A DNA stretch of 64,000 bases from Liopterus haemorrhoidalis (Eukaryota; Arthropoda; Insecta; Coleoptera; Dytiscidae), in contig OZ020625.1 of NCBI GenBank assembly GCA_963971575.1, forward strand, positions 17,328,829 through 17,392,828. The letters are read 5' to 3'. Of this stretch, positions 52,001 to 61,735 are shown in pieces; position 1 is the stretch's first letter; every line of letters begins with the position of its first letter. The notes beneath the pieces are model-generated. The model was not told the origin of the DNA. It worked only from the letters and a program-made list of their open reading frames with translations, and made no database searches. The translations under genes were made by a program, and so were the position numbers.

Positions 52001-53855
52001 AGTGGCCGATGTGAGGAAAATTAAACTAAAATTAAACAAAAAAAAAAAGTAAAAAAATAAGTATAAATAATTAATTAATTTGGTATGTAAAGTAGGGTCT
52101 ATGACTCGGTTGGAAGAGAAAAATTGCTGCTCGTGGCTTCTCACGGTCACCTGCGGCTCGCGCTCGGAATGTTCCACTCGCATCGAATTTTCTCATTTCA
52201 ACTTTGTAGTTTCAATACTATTCTAGTTCAAATTCTCACTATTCCCATAATAGCAGGTGTCCCTTTAGATCATCTTGCAGCTCCCTTTTTCCAGTTTTGC
52301 CTGAATTAACTCTTCCATCTTTTTATATATTAGAAGCCGTAATGTTTGTTAAAAATAATCCGTAACTTATCGCTATTCATTCATTTCCATACTTAGCATA
52401 CTCGCAATATATAGCAACTGCACTGTACAGTAAAGATCCCCACTTTATGGCTGTAACATTATGTTACATGGAAAACTATTTTGTTAACTCGTGTGGTTTC
52501 AGTTCGTATTATATGTGTCATCTTGACTAAACCTCATCATTTAGGTAATGTGTTATTGGTTAAATAAATGTATTATTTATAAGAAAATAACTATACTTAA
52601 ACAAAGTTTTTTCTCAATAATCAATGCAAAATTGTTTGCAGCTAGTGAAACATCTTCCAGTGAATCAGATGATAGTTGGGAGCCGTTGGCCATAAACAAG
52701 CGTAAACAACCCACAACAACAAGGTCATCACATTTCATAAGACACAAGAAAATGCATTCTGGAGGGAAACCATTCAAATGTGATCAGTGTGATAAAGCAT
52801 TTACAAAGTCTTCAAATTTGATTACTCACAAACGAACACATTCTGGAGAGAAACCATTCAAATGTCATCAATGTGATAAAGCATTTTCAATGTCTTCAAG
52901 TCTCATTAATCACAAACGAGTACATTCTGGAGAGAAACCATTCAAATGTGATCAGTGTGGTAAAGGATTTTCAGTATCTTCAAATTTGATTCGTCACAAA
53001 CGAACACATTCTGGAGAGAAACCATTCAAATGTGATCAATGTCATAAAGCATTCTCAATGTCTTCACACCTGGTTACTCACAAACGATTACATTCTGGAG
53101 AAAAACCATTCAAATGTGATCAATGTGATAAAGCATTTTCAACGTCTTCATATCTAGTTGTTCACAAACGATTACATTCTGGAGAGAAACCATTCAAATG
53201 TGATCAGTGTGATAAAGCATTTACAATGTCTTCAAATCTCATTACTCATAAACGATTACATTCTGGAGAGAACCCATTCAAATGTGATCAGTGTGATAAA
53301 GCATTTTCAGTCTCTTCAAATTTGATTACTCACAAACGATTACATTCTGGAGAGAAGCCATTCAAATGTGATCAGTGTGATAAAGCATTTTCACAATCAT
53401 CACATCTCATTACTCACAAACAGGTACATTCTGGAAAGAAACCATTCAAATGTGATCAATGTGATAAAGTATTTTCACACTCATCAAATCTCATAAAACA
53501 CAAACGAATACATTCTGGAGAGAAACCTTTCAAATGTAATCAGTGTGTTAAAGCATTTACCGATTCATCATATCTCATTAAGCACAAACGATCACATTCT
53601 GGAGAAAAACCATTCAAATGTGATCAGTGTGATAAAGCATTTTCACACTCATCAAATCTTATACAACACAAACGAATGCATTCTGGAGAGAAACCATTCA
53701 AATGTGATCAGTGTGTTAAAACATTTATCTATTCATCACATCTCACTAGGCACAAACGATCACATTCTGGAGAAAAACCATTCAAATGTGATCAGTGTGA
53801 TAAAGCATTTTCAGTGTCTTCAAATCTCATTACTCACAAACGAGTACATTCTTGA
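30946..53855 (+). CDS. ZAD plus C2H2 zinc-finger protein, six exons, thirteen fingers
   Basis: Exons: 30946-31071, 48380-48647, 49283-49453, 49630-49764, 49909-50067 and 52642-53855. Borders are GT/AG; intron 1 is phase 0 and the rest phase 1, giving 2073 nt and 690 aa. Exon 1 gives C8/C11 and exon 2 gives C54/C57 (ICSECC, then FYEFREQYL), together a ZAD domain. ZAD is the arthropod zinc-finger-associated domain that mediates dimerisation of nuclear factors. Acidic linker exons follow ([30 protein letters not shown]). The terminal exon carries thirteen fingers of the [10 protein letters not shown] type. The array ends at HS-stop, with decayed fingers beyond. The weak point is the join of exon 1 to exon 2 across 17.3 kb of transposons; phase and domain halves fit exactly, but no transcript is available. 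Paralogue of the gene at 20909-24447. Confidence 0.72.
31850..32170 (-). CDS. Small protein with two C2H2 fingers
   Basis: 106 codons from ATG at 32170 ([19 protein letters not shown]). Fingers: [20 protein letters not shown] followed by VH, and [20 protein letters not shown] followed by VH, both C-x2-C-x12-H-x4-H. A basic linker ([10 protein letters not shown]) lies between. The frame is intact although the neighbouring THAP frame is broken. It sits inside a TIR element in the large ZAD intron. It may be element-encoded or a separate host exon; no family name assigned. Confidence 0.5.
   Translation of the reverse strand: MVGCLAANPYNVNKMNKTETNKDICLYCNEILCNKSSLKMHIANVHGIFNKRNLKKKIRIKCPSCDVQFISFVKLRYHIKQVHRTKLEYLNLKFDSLKDQFLLTVK
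32274..32545 (+). pseudogene. Broken THAP-domain frame
   Basis: Reads [20 protein letters not shown], then [10 protein letters not shown], to an in-frame TAG. A +1 frame gives [12 protein letters not shown] and the original frame returns with [16 protein letters not shown]. CCVPxC, SFHxFP, W and VCSLHF are all THAP landmarks. Two compensating indels break it. Confidence 0.7.
33235..33392 (-). pseudogene. Tc1-like transposase C-terminal remnant
   Basis: Ends [20 protein letters not shown], then [19 protein letters not shown]. The EWxxIxPExxxxLVxSMxRR...IKANGxxTxY pattern is the C-terminus of Tc1/mariner transposases. It is cut at ~33391 by the long-TIR element. Confidence 0.75.
34377..34430 (+). 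repeat. tgaagtgtgaattttcacac repeat, copy 2
   Basis: tatgtgaagtgtgaattttc then tttcgcaggtatttat; same block as 16612 and 46292. Confidence 0.65.
34480..35416 (-). repeat. Dispersed repeat, long copy 3
   Basis: Matches 46480-48206 over most of its length, ending aaaaccctaaaaa. Near 34795-34868 its minus strand holds a tRNA-like head: tagcacagtggtagcg resembles a pol III A box and gtgttcgaatcac a B box. Confidence 0.7.
35555..35830. repeat. Dispersed (CTGT)n-core repeat, copy 2
   Basis: Inverted counterpart of 3960-4435, with a long gtctgtctgtccgtctgt core at 35685-35750; lies in the left arm of the split hAT. Confidence 0.7.
36463..37419 (+). CDS. Harbinger Myb/SANT-like accessory protein
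   Basis: Exons 36463-36883 and 36950-37419, joined at phase 1 (GAA G|AA; donor gtatag, acceptor ttcatag); 296 aa. Residues ~10-90 form a Myb/SANT-like trihelix: [16 protein letters not shown], then [10 protein letters not shown] and [20 protein letters not shown]. The C-terminal third is a Lys/Glu-rich coiled coil (from about [19 protein letters not shown] on). In PIF/Harbinger elements this protein binds TIR DNA and brings the transposase into the nucleus. No stops or shifts. ATG at 36463 is chosen because the frame before it has no other ATG. Confidence 0.9.
37435..38593 (-). CDS. Harbinger transposase (HARBI1-type nuclease)
   Basis: Exons 37806-38593 and 37435-37723 (minus), joined AG|G by a 82-bp intron (gtaatt...ttaatag); 358 aa, the normal length for the family. 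Starts [16 protein letters not shown]. An HTH region ([15 protein letters not shown]) is followed by the DDE nuclease core: [10 protein letters not shown] (first Asp), LLGDGGY (second Asp, in the YLLGDxGYP position) and [18 protein letters not shown] (Glu). Pairs with the Myb-like protein on the opposite strand. All catalytic positions and the splice sites are intact, so the element may be autonomous. Confidence 0.93.
39292..39486 (-). pseudogene. hAT transposase C-terminal remnant
   Basis: Reads [20 protein letters not shown], then [12 protein letters not shown] and a stop at 39292. The ERVFSxMNxxWTxxKxxL motif belongs to the hAT dimerisation region. It belongs to the split hAT. Confidence 0.8.
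39746..40310. other. No gene seen
   Basis: AT-rich intronic DNA; only short frames. Confidence 0.5.
40319..41346. mobile_element. hAT element with 8-bp TSD attataag
   Basis: TAGAGCCCTGC and GCAGGGCTCTA ends lie between attataag at 40311-40318 and 41347-41354. Many gcggatgcggat motifs sit at both ends. No transposase; a MITE lies at 40634-40797. Confidence 0.9.
40634..40797. mobile_element. MITE of the ttaggcggaacta family
   Basis: ttaggcggaactagatt.. against ..gttagttccgcctaatcatttgg; the same TIR as 364-757. Nested inside a hAT. Confidence 0.65.
41480..42900. repeat. Diverged tandem-like units related to the Helitron interior
   Basis: About three units share ctcttaggaccaataara-tatcga, tttgcttataaagattaccc, caacccctaaaggggtgaa and tacatcccgtcgtatttcct. 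The same blocks occur at 57590-58190 inside the Helitron. Opens with an (attag)n stretch at 41478-41497. No coding frame. Confidence 0.65.
42908..44221 (+). pseudogene. LINE with restriction-like endonuclease, inserted in (TAA)n
   Basis: Frames ~43260-43935 include [20 protein letters not shown] and [10 protein letters not shown] (zinc-knuckle CxxC-H-C), then [20 protein letters not shown] (the PD-(D/E)xK-like core of R2/R4-type endonucleases) and [20 protein letters not shown]. The upstream RT is missing. (taa)n runs flank both sides (42908-42940; 44179-44221). A ttgtcaagacctgacaaacc block is duplicated before the tail. Broken by frame changes. Confidence 0.75.
44222..45150. other. No gene seen
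   Basis: AT-rich intronic DNA with only short frames; nothing recognised. Confidence 0.45.
45159..45690. mobile_element. hAT MITE with 8-bp TSD ctgccaag
   Basis: CAGAGATGGGCGTCTACGCG and its inverse (..ctacgcgcccatcactg) lie between ctgccaag at 45151-45158 and 45691-45698. A one-ended relative is at 15847. gtagac/tctacgcgt motifs are repeated inside. Confidence 0.88.
45699..46290. other. No gene seen
   Basis: AT-rich; two diverged tatatataaatcagatttgag-like units near 45880-45940, nothing else. Confidence 0.4.
46292..48206 (-). repeat. Dispersed repeat, long copy 4, interrupted by a LINE
   Basis: 46292-46370 carries the tgaagtgtgaattttcacac block; 46450-46640 matches 34480-34640; 47690-48206 matches 34900-35416, ending aaaaccctaaaaa. 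A tRNA-like head (ggtctagtggctcagttgc; ggttcgttcctgg) lies on the minus strand at 47575-47650. The insertion at 46677-47522 splits it. Confidence 0.7.
46677..47522 (-). pseudogene. 5'-truncated LINE, RT C-terminus
   Basis: About 215 codons are open on the minus strand: [40 protein letters not shown], then FVKYLSFKT and [20 protein letters not shown]. This is the thumb and C-terminal part of a Jockey/CR1-like RT. It ends at an (aaat)n tail (plus strand ttatttatttattt at 46679). Frame intact over this part; the 5' end is lost. Confidence 0.8.
48380..50067 (+). CDS. ZAD second-half exon and three acidic linker exons
   Basis: Exons are 48380-48647 (after ttttcag), 49283-49453 (after gttccag), 49630-49764 (after tttcag) and 49909-50067 (after tttcag). 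The first starts [16 protein letters not shown] and ends [10 protein letters not shown] across the splice. Donors gtattg, gtcagt, gtgagc and gtcagt keep phase 1. The exons starting at 49283, 49630 and 49909 match in order and size (171, 135 and 159 nt) the minus-strand paralogue exons at 23151, 22863 and 22585 (159, 135 and 150 nt). Confidence 0.85.
48648..49282 (+). other. Intron 2 of the ZAD gene
   Basis: AT-rich, no repeat or frame recognised. Confidence 0.5.
50240..51735 (+). pseudogene. LINE RT fragment in the last intron of the ZAD gene
   Basis: Frames [20 protein letters not shown] and [10 protein letters not shown] (50330-50590) and, after ~500 bp of unrelated AT-rich [23 protein letters not shown] and YGGDTS (51115-51235). 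The last replaces the YADD-type catalytic box, so it is inactive. An (attt)n tail is at ~51715-51740. Jockey/CR1-type. Confidence 0.8.
51741..52641 (+). other. Rest of the last intron of the ZAD gene
   Basis: No element borders or coding frames recognised up to the acceptor tttgcag at 52641. Confidence 0.45.
52642..53855 (+). CDS. Terminal exon with thirteen C2H2 fingers
   Basis: The exon starts after tttgcag with [13 protein letters not shown], aligning to AKGTSSESDENS in the paralogue. One finger-like [10 protein letters not shown] is followed by thirteen complete C-x2-C-x12-H-x3-H fingers. Linkers are almost all HSGEKPFKC. Helix residues at positions 1 and 2 are always Ser-Ser, whereas positions -1, 3 and 6 vary between fingers (for example K/N/T, M/S/N, V/N/R, H/N/K, D/Y/K). 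One linker reads GENPF. The stop TGA is at 53853-53855, directly after the last finger. Confidence 0.9.
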
Positions 53856-54340
<485 letters not shown>

Positions 54341-54779
54341 GTTCAAGTGTATGTCCGTGTGCGTGTTCCTTTTAATTTTGCGTGGAGAATATAGGGCCCC
54401 TATTACATCGATTTCAGAATGTATGTAGGATTTTGCGTAGGCAAAGATTCACAAAAACTTGTATGCGATACGTTAGTTCTATGGTTATTATCCATGATTC
54501 GCATCCGTAAACCAATACAGATTTAACATGTATATTAAAGAGTCTGATATTTATGTTGTCAAGCATAGTAAATGCTCCCAGTTGTGGTGAGGGATAAAGC
54601 CTAAGATAGTATGAAACAAATGCTCTAATGCCTATTTATAGATACCTGAAAATCCCGCAACAGATTTTGTTCTAGAAACTGTTTTGAAACATGTACTGAT
54701 TGTTTTTTTTTAAATGTATATTTATGATATTTTTTGTTTTAATATAGACATTTCATTTAAATTGTAACAGACATGGTTT

Positions 54780-55040
54780 TTAGGGCTTTGTAGGCATAAC
54801 AACCAAAGAACCCTTCTAGCGTCACTTATGTGTATGTTTGTCTGCCTCCACGGTAGATATTGTAGCCAAACGGCTTAGCATAGAAAGTCGAAATTTGGCA
54901 CGCTTGTACAACTCCAAAGATACAAGTACATATAAGTAATATATTAGGAAAAATACTGAGAGTGCAAAAAAAAACATCCTGAAATAAATATAAACAAATA
55001 TGTATTTAATGAAAAAAATATATATATATCTTTTATTAAA
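54780..55040 (+). repeat. Dispersed repeat, copy 5 (diverged)
   Basis: tagggctttgtaggcataac, then tagccaaacggcttagca, tcgaaatttggcacgc and aggaaaaatactgagag, in the family order. Confidence 0.65.
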
Positions 55041-55599
55041 TTTTGAGTGGCATCATATTATACCTCTCAATGCGTGGTTTATGTGATTTTCGTAAAAAAC
55101 CTCCCACCCTTTCTCTCAGAGGGGTTGATTTTATCTGCAATGAACAATATTTACGAATATAATATAATTTTTGTTGAATTGTTAAAAACATATATAATTA
55201 ACAGTAATTTAGATAATCATTTAATTTTATTAATAAAATGTGTGAATAATTTTTATTTAATGTTATTTGTATTTATATTATTGTAAATTTTAATAAATAT
55301 ATTTCACTTAAAAGATTACAGACATGGTTTTATGTAATCGAAGAGTAATCACGTATTCTACAGCTGTTGGTGTGATCACGAATGCTATTGCCCTATGGAT
55401 GGAACGCTACTTTCTGCAGCTTCTCTTGTTAGGAGTTTGTATTTTTATTCTGCATTTTTTGGTTAGGTGCAGTATTCTTCTAACGTCTTCATCCAATCCA
55501 TTTTCGTGGTGCGTGCCGATGCTTAGTTTTCCTTAAATACTACAGCTTATTGATTTTGTGTTTAAAATGAAAATACTGTAATTTTAATTTATGGTGCGA

Positions 55600-55905
55600 T
55601 TCTGAAGTAATATGTTACGGCGATGTTCGTCGGATACGGCCGAAGTTGAACGATGTTAGAAAAACGGTATTCTGAAGTCGCGCTATGTTTACATTCGTCG
55701 ATGTAAGTTAACCTTTTAGTGGTTAGAATAACCGCTAGCAAATTGCTTGACGGAATTGAGAGTAGAGTGGTGTTAAATGTTATTTTGAACAGATTTTTAT
55801 TATTATTAACTAAAATCATTCAAAATGAATCATGAAATTATTGCATTGTACGCATACTTGTTTGGTGAAGAATATTATCGAAGGTAAGTGCTTTAAGTAA
55901 TAAGG
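55600..55905 (+). pseudogene. Second Harbinger-type fragment (first exon only)
   Basis: ATG at 55825 reads MNHEIIALYAYLFGEEYYRR up to a donor (gaag|gtaagt at 55883). The upstream ggtgcgattctgaagt / ggtattctgaagtcgc repeats look like subterminal transposon DNA. The MNxEIxxLYxxxxxEEYYR start resembles some insect Harbinger transposases. The rest is removed or pushed away by the hAT-like element at 55906. Confidence 0.35.
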
Positions 55906-56300
55906 GTTACCAAATGTCTCTCATGACAGAGTAGGATATTTCAACTAAAAATAGTAGTTTAGTAGGACACAGTAGTACTTTTTTTTAGGAGTTTTTTTTT
56001 TTTAATTTTAATATGCTACGAAATATATAGGTACCTAATTATGTTCAAATCCCATAACAAGGCTATTTTTTCATAGTAAGGCATTTTTTTCATAATGAGG
56101 CCTTTTTTAAAATTTGTTAATATTATAAAAACATTTTATTATAGATTATATATAAAAGGCCTTATTATGGGATCCAACATAACATATAATTAGCAAGAAA
56201 CAGTCAATAAATAATAAGTAATACTACTATTATAAAAATTAAATTATATGTTTATTGGTTCACATCTTTCTTTATATTTAACAAAATCACATTTTAGAAA

Positions 56301-59300
56301 TCTTTATATATAAAAGAGAATATTTGTGGCTATGTCCGGAAATTCTAACCCACTTCCAGATATGCTACCGAGTTGAAATTTTGCATACAGGTAGGGAATG
56401 CCTTCATCATAACTAGAAAAATCGAAAATTTCAAAAAAGTCCCATCAGATACGAGAATTTAATAATTTTGTTTTTAATTATATTGGACCATCGAAGTATG
56501 TATGATGCGTTCAGCGAGATCGCGGGAATTTCGTTTCAATGGTTGTTTGGACAAATATAGTAAGTTCGGGAAACATCGGTAAATGTCATTCGGCGCGATT
56601 CAGTTAACTATTGGTGAAAAGATTTCTGTATTCAATTAAATATTTAGTAAAATTTATGATTAGTGTATGCAGAGCGAGACTGAAATGGAGCACCTGTTTT
56701 CTGGTTTTTTATTTTTGGGCATTTTTATGAACTTTTTTATTTTTATTTAATTTTTTTTTTTTTATTCTTTTATTTAAATGTTTAAATATAATAGTAAAAT
56801 CTTTTATATATATAAAACAGAAAATCTATGTGTACCGAGTTGAAATTTGGTATATAGGTAGGAAATGCAGTCAATGTAAGGAGGCGAAACGAAAATCGGA
56901 AGAAAAAGAAATTGTATCAGTTAAGATGTAGACTTAAGACAGAAAAATTGCTTATAATAAGAAAAGAAATATTTTTTTATTGGATTGATTTACGGGAGTT
57001 ACGAAGGGACAACCTAAAACTAAACTTTTGAAATATCTCATTTACTATTGACTTAACAGCAAAAACGCACATAAGAAAAGCTGTTTAAAATAAAAAAACA
57101 AATATATGTTATCCAATAAATTTTTCAATTGGTTGAGAAGCTGGGGAAGGGAGATGGGGGAGGTGCTAAAACTAAAATACTGGAAATATCTCGCTTATTA
57201 TATACTTTACATCAACAATTTATAAAGACAATTTGTTTTGATTGAAGAACGATTATTTTCTGTTTAGTGTAGCTTCCGAATATTTAGGGGGACAGAGGGA
57301 GCGCTACTTATAAACTTGAAATATCTCTTAATATTGACTTAACATTAAACATGTGTATAACAGAAGTTGTTACAATATCAATAATATAAATAAATAAATA
57401 AACAAATATTTTCTGTTTTATCTTCTGTATATAGGTATATCATTTATATTTTTCATATATATGTATATAAATACATGACCTGACTGACTCATCAACGTCC
57501 AGCCCAAATCACTAGATCTAGAAACATGAAATTCGAGAAGTATATTTCCTCCATGTCGTAAGCGATCACTAAGGGCATTTTCGAAATACGACCCCTAAGG
57601 GGCTGTAAAGTGATTTCAGGGATTCCTCAATATCTCTTAGGACCAATGAGATATTGACTTAGTTTTTGGTTACACATACAAATGTTAAGAACTAAATTCA
57701 GGATTTTGTTCTAATCAACCCTTAAAGGGATAAATTTATTATGCATCCGGAGTGAATTATAGAACCCTTCGTATTTCCTATGTATGTTGAGTTATAACAT
57801 TGTGTTTTGGCATATAGGTGTCTTTTTTTAAATCTTTAGAAACTTTTTGACAGTTTTCTTTTAAATTTTCAACCATAAAAGGGTAAATTGGTATTTTTTA
57901 TTCAATAGAACGTCCCCTGGACATAGAAACATGAAATTCGCGGAGGACGGAATGTTCCTTCCATGATGTGAGCACCTAATTAAGACAGAATTTTTTGAAA
58001 TTCGACCCCTAATTTGTTGAAATGTTTCTTTCTCGGATTCCTCAATATCTCAGACCTATAATGAGATATCGACTTGGTTTTTGGTTACAAAGGTTACCCA
58101 TACACATGTACATAAACGAAGTTCAGTATTTCGCTATGATCAACCCATAAACGGCAAATCTAGATTCAAGGTTATTTATAAAACCCTTCAAGTGGCCTGT
58201 TTCATTTCTTAAGCCGCATTCAGACCTCTTTAAATTAACGAGTTATAGACTGTACGTTGTATCGGTCTGAGTTATGCTTTAATGCAATCTTTTAACGTTT
58301 CATGTACCGTTCACATCTGTTATATATTAGTACGTTACGAATAGCTCTCCATCTGTGAATTTTGAAACCAACTATTTAGCTTCGTAAAATATTTTATATG
58401 TTTTATTATCGTTCTTATAATTCTGTTGTTTTAGATTTTAACTACCTAATTACCTAAATTGATCATATTTACTGTCCGTCTTTGTAATTTTGAGCAAGAT
58501 TTGTTAATGATGACATTATGTTAGGTTATGTAAAGGCAATCGATAACTACTGTGTCATTGATAGAATGCGATAGCCAATGTGTTTATATGTCTGTCTCAT
58601 TAAAACATCTCACTAGCTATAAGTTTAGAAAATTATGCACAATCCACAACAAACAGCGTATTAAATTTGGAAGGCTGAACGGTTTCACGTCTTATCATAT
58701 CACAAACTTGCTGGTGACAGTGAACAGTTCATAAGATACAGTGCATACGCTACTGATGTAAGAGCTCTGAATATGGCTTTATTGGCACAAAGGCGTCTGT
58801 TTAGAATCGGTTTATGTATTAAAACTTAAAAACGACTAAACCGATTTTAGCATTTTATTACTATTTGCAATAGCGTATTGCAAATTTGTCTGGAAAGATG
58901 TTAAGTCGGAAAAATCTTCCATATTATAAAAAACTATAAAAGATATACATATTCAAAATATATATTAACGAATTTTGGGTTTAATATTGGTACAAAAATG
59001 TTCCTGAGGGTATATATCACAATTTTCATTATTTTCATTTTAGACGCCAATTATAACGTTAAATTCGCTATTGAAAATTATTGTAACGCCCTAAAGCAAT
59101 ACGAAAACTTACTTCAGTGGCAAGAATATTTACTAACGAAAAAAAGTAATTATAATAAATATCATAAAAATTATAATAAATAATTTCGTAAGGTGCAAGG
59201 TAAAATGCTTCACGTGACGGGCGGTGCCTTTGGCAATGAGTGATTCTCACATGGGCATTTTATGTCGCATTTTCCTGGGTTAGCACAACTACATTTATGT

Positions 59301-59522
59301 TTGTTACTAAATGTCTGCACTACAAGATGTTTGCAAAGAAGTTTGTACTTAAATTATTTGTATAAAAAGCACATATTAATACAATGGTAGATTAAAACAA
59401 ATAAATATATTTGAATATAAAACGATTCGTAGCAAATAATCTTGAACCGATTTCGAAATAGGCCCGATCTAAGCGGGCTACGACTATTTTTTTTCGGTAG
59501 CGAAGCAGCGGGTATACTGCTA
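56301..59522 (+). mobile_element. Non-autonomous Helitron, AT target
   Basis: Starts TCtttatatataaaagagaa after an A and ends gcagcgggtatactgCTAG before a T, the TC...CTRR structure with A/T insertion site. An agcag/ctgct stem sits at the very 3' end and gcccg/cgggc just upstream. No Rep/helicase frame. The interior has cgacccctaagg-type repeats (57590-58190) and a MITE (58211-58780). Confidence 0.85.
58211..58780. mobile_element. MITE inside the Helitron, TSD TTA
   Basis: agccgcattcagacctctt and ..agagctctgaatatggct are inverted, flanked by TTA. A related block (gtattaaatttggaaggctg .. gaacagttcat) recurs at 62818-62925. Confidence 0.6.
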
Positions 59523-59689
59523 GTAAAAATATAAAAAAATGATAAGAATTTGTTTTAAATTTTCTTCGTATATAATTAATAAGGAACAACCAATAAATAA
59601 TTAACAATCAAGTTTAAATATATATGGTAATAAAAAATATAATTAGATATTTTTATTGGTTGACGTCCACATTTGCTTTTTTTTTTTAC

Positions 59690-60060
59690 TTAATCCTGAT
59701 GCCTTTCTACCTTGCGGTATAAGGCTATAGTCGAGTTACTTATTTTCTGGTGTTGTTCTCCATACTTCTTTCCATCGTGTTCTGTCCTTTGTATATTTTC
59801 TTATCTCCTCCCACTTTACTCCTCTCTTCGTTGCAGCTTCTTTTGTTTCTTGGTGCCAGGTTTTTCTCGGTCTTCCTGGTCTAACTTTCTTCACTGTTCT
59901 TGCTTCATAAACTCTTTTTACTATTTTGTCTTCACTCATTCTGTGTATATGTCCCAGCCATCTTAGCTGTCCTTCTTCTATTATAGTCTCCACTGGTTTT
60001 GTGCCTAGTTTTTCCCTAAATACTTCATTTCTTATTCTGTCCATTTTTGTTGAGTGATTT
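59690..60060 (-). pseudogene. RTE-type LINE 3' end
   Basis: 102 codons: MDRIRNEVFREKLGTKPVET, then EGQLRWLGHIHRMSEDKIVK and KKVRPGRPRKTWHQETKEAA, to a stop at 59736. This is the well-known C-terminal tail of RTE-clade proteins. Only the last part is present; a 5' truncation lies near 60060. Confidence 0.85.
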
Positions 60061-60557
60061 TTTTTTTTTTTAATAAAATCATATTTTTTAGATGTACCTG
60101 CTTTTTTTAATTAAGCTTTATCCTTAATGACATCATAGAAATTTAGTCAAAACGTTATCCCTCGATCGCGTTCATCGGCAAACGTCGACTCAGCGGTAAA
60201 GGCGTCTTCAAAAGTAAAAATACTATAAAGTAGGACATTTCCGATATTTTTTAACAGTAGGTAGGACGAAGGACAAGGAGGTAAATTGTAGGACATGTCC
60301 TACTAAAGTTGGTAACCCTAAATTAATACTTTTAAATACCAGGAATAGGTAGCCATGTCAAGTTAGCCATGGATCCAGCCATCCACTAATCTAAAGCAGG
60401 TAAATACAGCGGACCTCTGATTATTGTGTTAGAGCAGTGATATTTAGAAATAATTAAACAGATTAATTTATCACATTTATGACAATTCAATAAAAAGGAA
60501 AGAACTATAAGATCAGCAAATGTTAAAAATTAAATTCTTAAAATAATATGGCACTCC

Positions 60558-61206
60558 ATTTGTCTTGACTAGAGATGGGTCGTTTATGAACGAACCGGCT
60601 CAGTACACTGACCGAAGTGACACGGTTCACCAAATTGAAATGAGCCGACTCACTGCATAGTATCAAGTTTAAAGGATAAGATTGATCGGGCGATTATGAG
60701 CAGTGATCGGAGTGATCCGGATCTGGATCGATGTCATGTTGAGCTTCGCGAGAACTCTGATTGTAATGTATTATCATAAAGTGTGTCTTGTCATAAATTT
60801 GTAGGGCAGTCTGTTGAAACTAATAGGCTTAGTCTGTACTTTCTTACAACCATACTATATAAAAATATTGCCCAAATTCCAGATGTCCGATTTATAAGGG
60901 CAATAAACATCTCCTTAAACTTAACACATCTGGTTTAAAATACATCAGCTACATAAAGTGGAATGTTTGTTTACTATTAACCCGGCAAACATGTTAGATA
61001 ATTCACTTCTATAGATTTTTATTCATTTAACTTGTTCATATAATGCAAGACAACAACCATATTGAACGAACGACCGACAACTGACCGACCTGTGTCTCGG
61101 GAACATTTTTACTTAGCCGGATCAATGAGCCGTCTCAGCAAACTGAACGACCTCCACTGATCCGGTTCCGCAAACTGAGCCGAAATTCCCAACTCTAGTC
61201 AAGACA
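60558..61206. mobile_element. TIR element catttgtcttgactagag
   Basis: catttgtcttgactagagat at the left and the inverted tctagtcaagacacaaatg at the right enclose ~640 bp. Both ends repeat gaaccgg/gagccg motifs. No target duplication outside the palindrome, no transposase. Confidence 0.6.
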
Positions 61207-61656
61207 CAAATGTAATTTTTGTGACGCAGAAATTTAAACACTGTTAAACTTTTTGCAGCGATTAGAAAAAGAAATTCAGTTTTAGTATTGAAAACTCTGC
61301 TTAAGAAGTCTGTGTGAAAACTGAATTGATTGTACTTACTTTTCCAAAAATGGTCTTTCCTCTTCAGCAATATATCTAACGGCGTGTAAAGTTGAATTTT
61401 CAAAAAAATGTCAGGCTTGATATCGCAAACTCGTCCTGAAGAGAGCATTGTAAAAATTTACTTTTCGATTTGTAGATTTGATTAGGTCAAATAAAAAACT
61501 GATTTTTATCAGTTCGTATTGTTATATTCTTTTGTAATATTTATTGTTATACATGCTAACTAAAAAAACAATACGAAAACTTGTCTGATAAATAGAGAAT
61601 GGGGGCGAAAGAGGTACAGATCCAAGGCGCCACGCTGTGAGGGGCGCTAAGATATA

Positions 61657-61690
61657 CGAGGGTGATTCAAATATAAACGGTAATTCTTTT
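61657..61690 (+). mobile_element. One-ended mariner terminal repeat
   Basis: tacgagggtgattcaaatat followed by aaacgg is a typical mariner TIR start; no partner end was found in the window. Confidence 0.5.
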
Positions 61691-61735
61691 TTAACCATTT
61701 ATTTATTAATAATATACACAAGTGGAACCTTCAGT

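Larger units (their letters stand above)
55906..60327. mobile_element. hAT-like element split by a Helitron and an RTE tail
   Basis: agggttaccaaatgtctctc at the left and its inverse (..gtcctactaaagttggtaaccct) at the right. Flanks aagtaata and aattaata match at 7 of 8 bases. Subterminal gtaggac motifs are repeated at both ends. The interior holds the Helitron 56301-59522 and the LINE piece 59690-60060. Confidence 0.65.

Noticed and set aside
60061..60350. Continuation of the RTE protein upstream of 60060
   Set aside because: The frame ends in a T-rich tract and the DNA beyond belongs to the hAT-like right arm, so the LINE is truncated there.
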